Origin: Enchytraeus crypticus
Taxonomy: Eukaryota; Annelida; Clitellata; Enchytraeida; Enchytraeidae
Length of the DNA stretch: 64,000 nt
Direction: 5' to 3'
Assembly (NCBI GenBank): GCA_905160935.1
Contig: CAJHZI010000563.1
Span: 1,004,001 to 1,068,000 of the forward strand
This document shows, in pieces, positions 31,969 to 42,125 of the stretch. The notes below the pieces were generated by a model. It searched no databases and was not told the origin of the DNA. It saw nothing but the letters and a program-made list of their open reading frames with translations. The position numbers and the translations under genes are program-made. Positions within the stretch are counted from its first letter, which is position 1. The number at the start of each line of letters is the position of its first letter.

Positions 31969-32444
31969 CTAAATAAGGAGAAATATCGGTCGTAATATGC
32001 TATACCTTAGTATTGTTAAAATGCTCGCATTGGGCATGTAACACTGCCTGTTTTATGCATTTCTTAATTATGATTAGTCTTGGAGAGGTTAGCTATTAAG
32101 ACTAACTACTAAATTCATCGATCCTTCAAACAAGCTATTTGCTAGCACTTGCCTCTTTTATAGCATAATCCATGTCGATCGGTCTATTTGTCGTTCATGA
32201 AGAATGAATGGTATTCTAAGATATTTTTCCATTTTTATCATCAGTGCAATCATCAGTGCAATTATCGAGAGCAAACCGATGGCTTAAAAATTACAAAGTT
32301 TCGTAAATTATGCATGTGGAGATTCTTGCTGTGAATTTTATGCACTGGTGCTATATTTTCATAGTTGCTATTTATTTATTGTATGAACCTAATTTTATAA
32401 GTGATAAATTATTGTTTTTTTATCTCAAAATCGGAATCAAATGA

Positions 32445-32513
32445 TAAAGGTTAAAAGGTTTAACACCTGTTACCTTATGCAGTGATGATATTAGGGACGT
32501 CAAAAACTTATAT
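32445..32513 (-). mobile_element. L2-type SINE/LINE tail fragment, minus strand
   Basis: The reverse complement gives TGACGTCCCTAATATCATCA, CTGCATAAGGTAACAGGTGT and TAAACCTTTTAACC. It matches the ACGTCCCTGACATCATCC and GTTAAACCTTTATTA ends of the L2-like LINE. Confidence 0.6.
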
Positions 32514-32514
32514 A

Positions 32515-33045
32515 TACATGTAGTCAAATTGACGTCGTCTCTGAAAGATATTTTACACTTCAATTTGAATTAGTTCGGTAGTCCTGAATTTTGTTGGAAA
32601 AGTTCTACCAAGATCAAAGTAATATGTAGGAATATATGAGGTCTAGATGATAGCGCTATATTTTCAGTATTTCTATAAATATTAAATCGCTTTTCATAAT
32701 AATCCGAGAGATGATGTGATGTTTAAATCTTAGCAATTATTTAAAAAGGTCTGTTGCAATCGAGACCAGAGTGTTAATATCTTTGTAGGGATCCAAGAAA
32801 GCTTTTACTTCCTGCTGAGTTAGGACAGGTATTATAATGTACTGATATGCTCTTTAATATTTATACATAATGTATACTGAGATTCTCGGTGCATCACTGA
32901 GCTATAATACCCGTGAATTACAGAGTTTAATTTATCGTCTTGTGACTTCAAAGGAGATTTTATATAATAATTGAATTCCATATTTTAATGATATTTATGT
33001 GACATTAGTCTATTGTAATTTATATATTTACATATATCTATTTTC
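32515..33045. other. Intronic DNA without recognised features
   Basis: No exon or repeat family was recognised. Confidence 0.5.
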
Positions 33046-33046
33046 T

Positions 33047-33330
33047 TCATAGTCCTTTTTAAAGTGTTATTGTTAGTATAATTTTACATATTTTCTTATA
33101 GTCCTTTACATAATGTACAATATGCTTAATATATTATTATAAATTTCTCTATACGATAGTATTTCAATAAAGTACAATATCGAATAGACTATATAGTTAC
33201 GTATTTCTCTCTATGTATTCAATTAAGTGAAGCAACTAATAAGGATATTTATAAAGCGCCGCTCTATGCTAACTAATAGTCCTTTACATTAAGTACAATG
33301 TTAAATATATATAGTTACAGTTTTCTCTTG
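33047..33330. repeat. Diverged repeats of an ATAGTCCTTTACAT unit
   Basis: ATAGTCCTTT, then ACAT.A.GTACAATAT-like and TATATAGTTACGTATTTCTC-like blocks recur three times with spacing of roughly 60-180 bp. The copies are diverged, so this is a weak tandem array. Confidence 0.45.
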
Positions 33331-33354
33331 GGCCGTTCGTTGCATAAGCGAACT

Positions 33355-33450
33355 CGTTCGGATGGTGTGATGCTGTACGTGGATGCACAGTCAACTCGAA
33401 ACGTCCCTGACATTGCAATGGAGGAAGAAGCGAACATTTAATCCTCAGTA
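33355..33450 (+). mobile_element. SINE, L2-type tail
   Basis: CGAAACGTCCCTGACATTGC, GAGGAAGAAGCGAACATTTA and ATCCTCAGTAATTG follow a head GGATGGTGTGATGCTGTACG. The CGTCCCTGACAT block is intact and the GACGTTAA block is changed to GAACATTTAA. Confidence 0.55.
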
Positions 33451-33574
33451 ATTGCTTTTATGATAAAAACTAATCAGTTGTGCTCGTATTTATCGTGCAT
33501 CCTTGATGCAGTTATCAGATAGTGGTAATAGTTTTGATTACATCAAGGGCAGCATAATTTATTGGCCGCACACG

Positions 33575-33675
33575 GGTTGATCCGGTAGCTTATGGGCTAG
33601 TTGTTCAACAGTGGATCAGTAGGTGCAGGCTTCAAATACAGTCAATTCCCGTATCGGTCTTACGTTAAAACAGAA
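33575..33675 (+). mobile_element. tRNA-derived SINE, diverged
   Basis: The copy contains GGTAGCTTATGGGCTAGTTG, GTGGATCAGTAGGTGCAGGC and box-B-like GGCTTCAAATACAG (33629-33642), followed by TACGTTAAAACAG. TGGATCAGTAGGTGC.GG parallels GAGTATCAGTAGGTGCGGGG of the 10140 copy. Confidence 0.55.
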
Positions 33676-33974
33676 AATGAATTTAACTTGAATTTGTAGC
33701 ATTTTTCTAATCTCTTGCTCAGTCTAGATTGTAACTTTTAGTTCTTACATTGCTGCGCTTTGAAAGCTATTGTACTCTCTGAGGATATGCCCAAAATTTC
33801 TATGCATTTATTCAGTTTTGTTATGACGACTAAGCCAGGTAGCCAAATTTGGAAATGTATATCGGCTTTCTTGACTTCTAGCAATAACGATAGCATAGGC
33901 TCTCGTTGCTTTTTAAATTAAAACTTCAGTAGAAATTGAAACCATACAATAAATGTCTACGGAGACACTACGAA

Positions 33975-34115
33975 ATGTAGAATATAGCTTGGGACAAATA
34001 TCATTCTGAAACGGTTTGCCGCTGCCTTCCTCAGTTTTAGTTTCGTCGCCTCTTACGACACGTACAGTTAACGGTTAATCTATTCTTCAGTGTCCCGAAC
34101 ACAACATGGGAAACT
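33975..34115 (+). mobile_element. R3 repeat
   Basis: ATATAGCTTGGGACAAATAT, TTGCCGCTGCCTTCCTCAGT, TCGCCTCTTACGACACGTAC, AGTTAACGGTTAATCTATTC and TTCAGTGTCCCGAACACAAC run in order. It shares all blocks with 40925-41060 and with the reverse complement of 12715-12855. Confidence 0.65.
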
Positions 34116-35030
34116 TGGCCTACAGCTCACAATTATCAAACTAGTAATTAGCAAAAACTCATTTTTGCTTGACATGTCAAAATAATTTAATTTCAATGTG
34201 CAAATATTTTAAATAGCTCTTAGAATCTGAATTTACTTTTATACATTTATTATGGTTATTATTATAATATATATTGAATAATTCTAATAATATTATAGTT
34301 ATATAATAATTATAATATTATTATTTTTTATTATTCTTAATTTAAGATCGTTGACACTGTTGTTTTCTACATTGTCGGCTGTCCTAATTTCTATAAATAA
34401 CTTCCTGACGAGCAGTAAATCGACAGCTGTTTGATTTGAGCGAGACAACAATGATTTCTGACTTTTTAGAACTCCTGCCATCTGTTGCCTTAGACAGGAA
34501 AATCAGAGCTGCATCGAGTCTTGCTTCTGTAGCTGTAATATTCTCCTTTCTACTCCTTTATAGCGCACAGTCCACTTTATCCTGATAAAGAAAACTGTAC
34601 GATAATTCAGTAAATTATTGAGAATATGGCTTATTTCCAAAATTTTGATGTCCAGTCTTATTAACTAATGTCAATATATTAAATTCCCAGTAGTGTTACA
34701 TAATTGATATTATGGAGTCTATTTGCCTACTTTTCGTGTTTACATTATTTAAATAATTTCTCTTTTTGTCATTAGAGACTGGTTTTAAAAGTAAAGAGGT
34801 AAGAATTTTAATAAAATTGCGTAGTTCAAATAATGTAATTTATTAGTTAATTTAAATTAGTAATCTATTGTTGCAGTAACTTCTAATCCTTTCCAACTTT
34901 TTCATCCCCAAGTCATTTGAGTTGAGCAGTCTGGTATATTTGTTTTTTTGTACTTATTCCATATTTATTTTTCTTTATATGTAATTTTTATTTTCGGAAT
35001 AATAGCATGCTATTGCTGAATAGTCGTTAT
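34116..35030. other. Intronic DNA without recognised features
   Basis: Strongly AT-rich (TAATATTATAATTATAT-type stretch at 34255-34345). No coding signal was recognised. Confidence 0.5.
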
Positions 35031-35035
35031 CGTAA

Positions 35036-35155
35036 GTGAGGGAGAGGGAGAGAGAGAGAGAGAGAGGGAGTGAGAGAGAGAAAGAGGAAGTGTGTGAGAG
35101 AGATAAAGAGGAAGTGAGAGAGAGAGATAGAAAGTGAGAGAAAGAGAGAGATAGA

Positions 35156-35205
<50 letters not shown>

Positions 35206-35235
35206 GAAGGACTAAAATAGAAGAAGAGAGAGAGA
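35036..35235. repeat. GA-rich tract
   Basis: GAGAGGGAGAGAGAG units interspersed with AAAGAGGAAGTG blocks, then a pure (AG)n run at 35158-35201. The reverse strand frame reads as Leu/Ser-rich and is meaningless. Confidence 0.95.
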
Positions 35236-35780
35236 GTAGGATAAAGTACTTAGAGAATGAAAACAGAGAATTAAAATTAACAGACTTCACTGATGAAATA
35301 ACATTTACTCACAGTGTCGAATGGAATGGTAAAGTAATAAAAACATTAACCAATATGCAATTTGTGTACTTACTCAATGGAAGCATTGAGCTATTACACA
35401 AAATACACTATTTTAGCTTCATTTTTGAGCCATGAGCACATTTCTCTATCATTTAAAGTGGATCTAGTTTTATCTTTTTTGTTTAATTCTATCAGGTTTT
35501 CATGTAACAAGTTAATCTATTATGATTAGTTTGACGCCGATTTTCTCATCGAAAGGCGATAGATTGGATTCGTGTTGTTCTGCTGGACAAGGGTTATAGT
35601 TGCGAGATGTAGTTCATTGAATTGCACCCAGGATCAAGATAAGCCGAACATCTCGTTTATCAGTGAATTATTGATACGAAGATCAGGATTGGTGGGAGGC
35701 AGGTGGGGGGGACATGGCAGGGGTAGGAGCTGATTAAACGAATTCAGAAATTAGGGGGTTAATGGTTAGATTGGGAGATT
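35236..35780. other. Intronic DNA without recognised features
   Basis: A short + frame at 35202-35435 has no recognisable domain. Its beginning lies in the GA tract, and the rest is AT-rich and probably chance. Confidence 0.45.
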
Positions 35781-35783
35781 AAT

Positions 35784-36392
35784 AGATAATAATAATAATA
35801 ATAGTAATAATAATAATTATTATTATGGAATGATCTGAGCTTCGCTTAGGATGAGAAATCCAACGGCAAACGTCTAATAATATCGATTATAATTATTATA
35901 ATTATTATAATTATAAGATAAAAGAGACTTTATTTAATTAAAAGTTTTTTAAAAAAGCGATTAAAATAATTCCTCTGCACTCTGGGAAGCCGCTTTAGCC
36001 AAAGTGCCACTGAAGCAGACTGCATTGAATCGCTGGAGAGCAATAGACAGTCGCTGCCACAGAAAAGATTTTAAAAGATTATTATTATTATTTAATAATA
36101 GTAATAATAATAATTATTATTTTTCTATTGCCCTTGGCTGTACAGGGCCCTTGGCTAAAAATAAGATAAAAGAAAAACTTTATTTAAGAAGAAAGATGAA
36201 AAATAATTATAATTTTTATTATTAATAATATTATTATTACTATTATTATTATTATTATAGTAGTAATAATAATAATAATAATAGTAACAATAATAATACC
36301 AAATATTTCTTTCTCATCTTTCTTTGAATTAAATAAAGTATTTCCTTTATCTTAGCTTTATCCCAGGGCCATATACAACCCAGGGCATTAAA
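35784..36392. repeat. AAT/ATT microsatellite cluster with inverted repeat arms
   Basis: (AAT)n and (ATT)n runs lie at 35784-35826, 36077-36122 and 36212-36297. GCCCTTGGCTGTACAGGGCC, AATAAGATAAAAG and ACTTTATTTAAGAAGAAAGA (36130-36197) reappear as a reverse complement at 36305-36390 (CATCTTTCTTTGAATTAAAT, CTTTATCTTAGCTTTATCCC, AGGGCC, CAACCCAGGGC). AAGATAAAAGAGACTTTATT near 35918 is a third copy. The arms may be opposed SINE-like ends. Confidence 0.6.
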
Positions 36393-36965
36393 ATAGTAAT
36401 AATAAAGGTTTAACGTCCATGCCCTTATACAAGGATGATGTCATGGACGTCTCAGCATCACACGTCGCTACAAATCCATTCACCCCAAATGATGTGAAAA
36501 CATGTGCTGAAGAGAAAGAAAAAGATCCTAAAACGGTGCCGGTCCGGTGATAAAACAGTCAGGCGAGATGAAAAAATCTTTGGTGGGAAGAGATGTGTTT
36601 TCAACCTACAACGGACATTAAAAGTAGGCCTAGTAGAACACGAGCGAAGATCAGGAGGCAGAGAGTTCCAAACAGTAGTAGCTGAGAAAGAAAATGAACG
36701 TCCATCTAATGATGTGAGAATATTAGGAATTTTGAGCAGATTGGTGTTGGAAGAACGAAGCCTACGAGAAGATTGATATTGGGTTAGGAGATCAGAAAGG
36801 TTAGAAGGTTTACCAAAGAGTAGTGTATTGAAAGTTAACAGAGTAATTGTATACTTAATTCTTTGAACCACAGGAAGCTAATGAAGATTATTAAGCAAGG
36901 AACTTTAGGTGGCCTGAAGCCTTGAGGATCGACAGACAACACTTGCTAGAGAATTCTGACCGCTT
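36393..36965 (-). mobile_element. 5'-truncated L2-like LINE copy, minus strand
   Basis: On the minus strand, 36871 down to 36458 is one open frame of 137 codons with QRIKYTITLLTFNTLLFGKP, NLLKIPNILTSLDGRSFSFS, WNSLPPDLRSCSTRP and RLKTHLF. This is the L2-type C-terminus, homologous to 21860-22150 of the large LINE. Its 3' end (36440-36395) reads GACGTCCATGACATCATCC, GGGCATGGACGTTAAACC, TTTATTATTA. It is less broken than the other copies but lacks the endonuclease and RT core, so it is a dead truncated insertion. It diverges enough to be a distinct subfamily. Confidence 0.85.
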
Positions 36966-38045
36966 TGGCAACGCATTATAGAAGAAAAAGGTAGGCTAGA
37001 TGGAAGAAGGAAGATAGACAGAAACATTGTTAGATAGGTTAGATTAGGTTAGAATAGGGTCGGATGAGGATGTGAAAAATTTTCTATAATTTTATATTAA
37101 ACAGTAAATTATCAGTTTTACGCTCATAGTTTAGCAGTGGTTTGACAAGTTTCAAATACAACCAGCGCCATGAATGTTATAATTCATTTTCCATAATGCA
37201 GTGCTACATCTGCATCTGTTAGTATTGCTTGCTTCTTAGATTTTGTATTATAGCATTTAAAGAAATAATAATAGTTACTAGATTGACTACATTATATGAT
37301 AATTATTTAATTAGCTAATTAAAAGCTAATTGGCTGATTTGATTGATAATTAATTTATAAATTAGTTGTATTTTATATAAGAATATTTTAGACCCCGTTG
37401 TCGAATAGTTTATTATCGATATGTAAAAAGCGGATAATGCATGCAGACCAACATTATAGGTAGGCCTATTATCCATAGACTCCTGTAAGACTTGTAGTTT
37501 GCGTTATAAGGAGCTTATATTTTAGGTTATTGTGTTTTATGAGTCTGATACTAAAGTACTGGTAGTATTTTAAAGAATTATTCGTTATTGTACTAAAGTT
37601 TATGATTCATTGCTACGTAATAGTGTACTACAGATTATGATTCATTGCTACTTGCTATTGTGCTTATAGTGCACTTCTTGATCTGCGAAGGTTATGTCAC
37701 AGCTATCTCAGTCAAGTAATTAAAGACACAAATCATTGGGTGGAGTAGTTCTTGTTAGGCGGCAAGAAATATCACTTTTGAGATAACTGGAGGCATTTCA
37801 TCAATTCTAGCAGAGGTGTGGGGAAGAGCGTGATGGAGTGAAAAAAGAAGGAAGGCGACGTGGAAAAAGAGGAAAGTTATGGAATAAGATATAAGATATA
37901 AGATATAACTGGTAGAGAAGACTTTGGCTCATCTTTTGTGGATCGGCTGTCGATGCGTGGTTGTGCTTCGAATGAGTGAATCATTGATGACTGATTTACT
38001 GTCCGTTTCGCTTGCATTCATAACGGATAGTGAAAGTATGTCAGT
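36966..38045. other. Intronic DNA without recognised features
   Basis: TAGGTTAGATTAGGTTAGAA low complexity occurs near 37035. CATTGCTACTTGCTATTGTG and CATTGCTACGTAATAGTGTA (37610-37665) form a small diverged repeat. No gene was recognised. Confidence 0.45.
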
Positions 38046-38089
38046 GCTATCATAGAGAGTTAGCGTTGGATGGAGTGGAAGAATAGAAA

Positions 38090-38218
38090 AATAAAAAAAG
38101 GAGAAAGGTTTTGGAGAAGCAAGATTGAATGGAATGAAGTAAGGAAGGAAGCAAGGAAAGAATGAAGGAGGAAGGAAGGAAAGAAGGAAGCAAGCAAGTA
38201 AGGAAGCATGGAAAGAGT

Positions 38219-38297
<79 letters not shown>

Positions 38298-38300
38298 ATA
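38090..38300. repeat. AAGG-rich tract followed by (TA)n
   Basis: A GGAAGGAAGCAAGG-type purine tract (38130-38215) runs into about 38 TA units (38219-38295). The TA run opens frames on both strands that read poly(Ile-Tyr), a simple-repeat artefact. Confidence 0.9.
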
Positions 38301-38845
38301 TGAATAAATCTAATACGAAAATACAGAAAAAAGCCAGCTATAACGAAAGGAGAAAAAGGAATAAAAGGAAGAAGAAGAAAACGAAATAAAGAAATACCGA
38401 GATATAGACAACCAGAAGGAAAGACGTCAATCAAAACTAAAAATGAATCAAGCAGTTAATGAAATTAATAAAGAAAAAAATGCAATTAGTTTGAAATAAA
38501 TTGAATGAGAGACACAACAGAGAAGGCCTTAGATATAGAAATAAGATAGAGAGAGAGAGATAATGAAAGAAAAGATGGAAAATGAGGAAGTAGATAAAGA
38601 GGAAGATAAGTGCGAGGTGAGAGCTCATTCTATTATCTCGCGCGAGAGTTTTTCTCGACGTCAGATGAACACAGCGGGCTTGTATAATCAGATCCATCTA
38701 TTACAAGCAATCGCTCTCTACAGTTTTTCCATCGAGCTCAAAACGATGAGCTGTGGAGATGAAGGCATGAACGAGTGGGGTTCAGGATTTGTTTCCAGGT
38801 GTATTTTACACTGAGGGGCGTGAACTAGCCACAATTCGTTTTTAA
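38300..38845. other. A-rich intronic DNA without recognised features
   Basis: An AG/A-rich stretch (38300-38610) passes to a somewhat GC-richer part (38620-38815: TATCTCGCGCGAGAG is a near palindrome). An 83-codon + frame here shows no domain. Confidence 0.4.
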
Positions 38846-38849
38846 AATC

Positions 38850-38972
38850 TGATTTTAACGTCTGTTTCGTCCTATGATATCAGCGACGGGTCTCATATAG
38901 GATTTGAACACTACACATATTGTAGTCTATACGCAGACTAGATCTACAAGCCAATCGATGCCCCACTGTCAG
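38850..38972 (-). mobile_element. tRNA-derived SINE, minus strand
   Basis: The reverse complement shows CACTGACAGTGGGGCATCGA, box-B-like GTGTTCAAATCCTATATG (38897-38914), CCCGTCGCTGATATCA and GACGAAACAGACGTTAAAAT. The tail order agrees with the 54518 copy. Confidence 0.7.
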
Positions 38973-39049
38973 TGGTTCAGACACAGTTAATTTAATTACT
39001 GTAAGGGATATTTAATGTATCCTACAGCTACATTAAGTACCACTACATT

Positions 39050-39108
39050 TCTGGCTACATAGAGATATGGATAGGGCATAGTCGCTTGTGAAGGGAGTAG
39101 CTAATTAA
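39050..39108 (+). mobile_element. R2 repeat fragment
   Basis: GGCTACATAGAGATATGGAT, AGGGCATAGTCGCTTGTGAA and GGGAGTAGCTAATTAATCGA match the proximal part of 25570-25730 and of the reverse complement of 40425-40550. The distal LINE-like tail is absent. Confidence 0.5.
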
Positions 39109-39109
39109 T

Positions 39110-40420
39110 CGACGTAATATTCTTTATGGAGAAAAGTAAAGTTAAACACGCGCTATAGTGAAATAATCAACTATGTTGGTATCTAAATTCACAGTGTTCG
39201 TTTATAATAGAGTTTTCGAACTCAATTTCCAACAAAGTGTTCGATACATTTTCTGCCTGAATTTGCTTGCGGCATCAGCGTAATGCCTCTATTTAATCTA
39301 ACTCGAACAGCAAACTACTGGAATGTTTTATTGGAAGATTTCGAATGAATCCTGCTCGCAATGGACCCTCCTAATGCTTTTAAGAACATTTCCATTATTA
39401 AGTAATCAATAAGCGCTGCGGTTTTTGAACATATGAAATCCGTGCGAGTCCGGGGTCATTCTTCATGGCGTGAATCCTGGTAATATTCCTGGGTCACGCC
39501 TCGGAGTCGTATACATGTCAGGTGTGGATCAGAACGAGGGATACTATATTGAGCGGATGAAGCATCTGCCTCAATTATCGTTGATGTTGATTAACTCGTG
39601 CAAAGATGCACTCATAAAGTTACATAGATATATTTATATGCCAGTAACTGACGTTAAACATTCAATTCTCGTTTCTTTTGTCAAGTGAATCGCCAACGTT
39701 TTAGATTATGGTATTTTTAGGTGTAAGGTTGATTGTTTTAGCTTACATTACATGCCAATATCTAGCAAGCATGTTTTATTTGTCTACGAACTTTCGTATG
39801 AATAAAGCTTGAAACCAGCCAAAATATGAAACAAAATCTATGTTTGGCGTTGTTTCCGCCGTAGAATTAGTTTCTGCAATATCTGTGCGCGAATATTATG
39901 ACTGAATATTTGTGCAACCAGCTCAATCATTTATGTAAGTTCAAATACATTGAATACATTAACACGAGTCCAGTCTAACAAAACTCCGAGGTTATGACTC
40001 TAACTTCTGACCTGAAGCTTCCACTGCATTCAGTGCAATGAACTGAATATTCTGAACTCGTTAGATGCAAGCCTAGGGCAGTGAATTAACCCATTTAACT
40101 TTTTCCAATCATAAAGCGGGAAAAGGATTAACCCATTTCACGGTTTTTAGAGTAGAAATTCAAGTCTGAACATTTCATATATGCATATATATTATCTAAT
40201 ACGTGATCGCTGCCATTGCAATCGAAATTGTTGTATTTGTTGCTCTCATTGGAGAATGAATCCGCTATATTTATTTAAATGATTTTTTATTTAGGAATTT
40301 AAATCAACATTTTTATTTGTTATTTTATTTTTTCTCTTTCGAATGAATAAACTGACGGGAACATTAGATTTACCGTCTTTTTTAGATTTTAAAATTTAAA
40401 TCAAACGTTTTATCTCTCTC
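39110..40420. other. Intronic DNA without recognised features
   Basis: A GACGTTAAACATTCA block near 39650 may be a remnant of a SINE tail. No exon was recognised. Confidence 0.4.
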
Positions 40421-40424
40421 TAGA

Positions 40425-40552
40425 GTACTGCCAAGTGGCAGGTCCAAGTACTTATTGATACTCAGAGTCTGCATTCAAGCTCCATAAGAGCACTCCATAG
40501 ATCAACGGGCTATTCCCTTCACAAAGACTATGCCTCATCCAACCGTTAATGT
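40425..40552 (-). mobile_element. R2 repeat with LINE-like tail, minus strand
   Basis: On the minus strand: GGATGAGGCATAGTCTTTGT, GAAGGGAATAGCCCGTTGAT, GGAGTGCTCTTATGGAGCTT, GCAGACTCTGAGTATCAATA, GGACCTGCCACTTGGCAGTA, then CTCTAGAGAGAGA. It is the most regular copy of the family and its end matches the RTE/Jockey-like LINE terminus. Confidence 0.65.
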
Positions 40553-40924
40553 AATTAACTTAATTTTCATTTAGTTTTATATTCTTAATTAATATAAATT
40601 TGCTTACATGTTTAATATTTTAGTTTTAGAAATTAGTTTTACAACCCGCCGGTGTCTGGCCATTAGAGAAATTCTTATCACGAAATGGACATTTGTGTGG
40701 CTAGCAACAGATGAACTGTATTTAGTAGAGTAATAGAAATTTCTGGAAAACAGACTTAAGTAGACTTTGCTAACTACTAATTATGGTATTACCGCACAGA
40801 GCTCTGGCCCTTTTGTGGTAGCCTCTCTCATATTGTTGTTTACTTATCTTATTACATGTATGATTCTGTCACTTGTTTAATTAATCAATGCCGATAATGA
40901 GCAAATAAACGATACGAGGATGAA
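40553..40924. other. Intronic DNA without recognised features
   Basis: AT-rich, no signal recognised. Confidence 0.5.
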
Positions 40925-41062
40925 AAATGTAACCTATAGCTTGGGAATAATATGGTTCTGATGTGGTTTTCTGTTTCTTTCATCAGTTCTTACTTAGTGG
41001 CCACTTACGACACATGTAGTTAACGGTTGTCTATTCTTCTGCATCCCGGACACAACGTGAGA
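40925..41062 (+). mobile_element. R3 repeat
   Basis: TGTAACCTATAGCTTGGGAA, TTCTGATGTGGTTTTCTGTT, GGCCACTTACGACACATGTA, GTTAACGGTTGTCTATTCTT and CTGCATCCCGGACACAACGT lie in the same order as at 33975. It is followed directly by a SINE in the opposite orientation. Confidence 0.65.
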
Positions 41063-41084
41063 AAATTCAAACCTTATAAGTTGT

Positions 41085-41180
41085 TTAACTTCTGCATTCG
41101 TACTACAAGAAATGCCATCAGAGATGCTCATACTAGGATTCGAAATGATGGCCTCCTGCTTATCAGAAAAGCTGCTATCA
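41085..41180 (-). mobile_element. tRNA-derived SINE head, minus strand
   Basis: The reverse complement gives GATAGCAGCTTTTCTGATAA, GCAGGAGGCCATCATTTCGA and ATCCTAGTATGAGCATCTCT. CAGGAGGCCATCATTTCGAATCC parallels GGCAGGAGGTCTTGGAAGTTAAAATCTC of the 54518 copy. A GACGTTAA tail is not visible. Confidence 0.5.
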
Positions 41181-42050
41181 ACTCCAATCCAAAGAGGTAA
41201 AGATCTCTTTTGAATCAAGCCTCATTCTTTCAGAATCTACACGAAAAATTCCAGGGTTCTTTGCCTTATTCGTCCAGAAGCTAGAGTGTAAAACAGGTGT
41301 TGCTAATTGTTATACAACCTTTCAATCTTTGATACGCATTCAGTTGTTGTATAGGCGCACCTTTTAAAACTGCATTCCACGACGTGATCACTACTGAGTT
41401 TAATAGCATGATATAATTTAACTTTCCATTACTCTAAAATTTCGAATCTCTTCGAGAATTACCTTTTTCACCGCTTTTCTGGAGTATTTGAATTATATAT
41501 ATATTCAAAACTGTGCGTGGTTTAGAGGCTTGATAGGGCGAAACTATTGGAGTTTGAAGACGTTATCGTACGAGTTCAACAAAAACATTCAAAAACTGTA
41601 GGCCTACTTAAACTTACGGTTTCGTTAGTCATTAGATTCTAAAGTTCAGTCTAGTGCTCACACATAAATCAAAATAGAAAGGCAGCCTTTTCCTGAAACT
41701 AAAGAGGAGGGATACGGTTATCTTCATCTTATTGGTTGTTATTTAAGATGAAATGTTTAAGATTCTCATCTACCTGCTAGAAAATGTTACACACAATTTA
41801 TCTCAGCTAATTGTTTAATTAGCTTCCCTTAGATTTTATGATTTTTTCTGTTGCATTTCTGTTTGTGGTAAGTCACTGTTATGATTCTAACTATTGCAAT
41901 GATATAAACCTCCTAATATGTGCTAACTAAGTGCCTAACGTCAACTGCTCAAGTTCGTAAGAGGCGAGTAAGCAGGTAGATGAAGAATAAAATGAAAAAT
42001 CATCTCATATTATAAAAAAACAAATACTTAACAGAAATAAAAAGGATAAG
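41181..42050. other. Intronic DNA without recognised features
   Basis: No exon or repeat family was recognised. Confidence 0.5.
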
Positions 42051-42051
42051 C

Positions 42052-42125
42052 ATGGTATAGCAATAAAACAGACGGCAGATGAGTAAAGAGGAGCTACGCA
42101 CCATGGACCTGCCTGCAGGCACAAC
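42052..42125 (+). mobile_element. Terminal fragment of the RTE/Jockey-like LINE
   Basis: ACAGACGGCAGATGAGTAAA, GAGGAGCTACGCACCATGGA and CCTGCCTGCAGGCAC correspond to the GAAGACAGAGAAGAGTGGAG, CGTTATGTACCATGGACC and TGCCAGTAGGCAGTG end of the copy at 5005 (reverse orientation there). Only the last 60 or so bases are present. Confidence 0.55.

Noticed and set aside
38050-38434. Open frames with poly(Ile-Tyr) runs, also near 46562-46780 and 55022-55277
   Set aside because: Direct translations of (TA)n microsatellites.
39470-39688. 72-codon + frame
   Set aside because: No domain. Contains a possible SINE-tail remnant (GACGTTAAACATTC) near its end.
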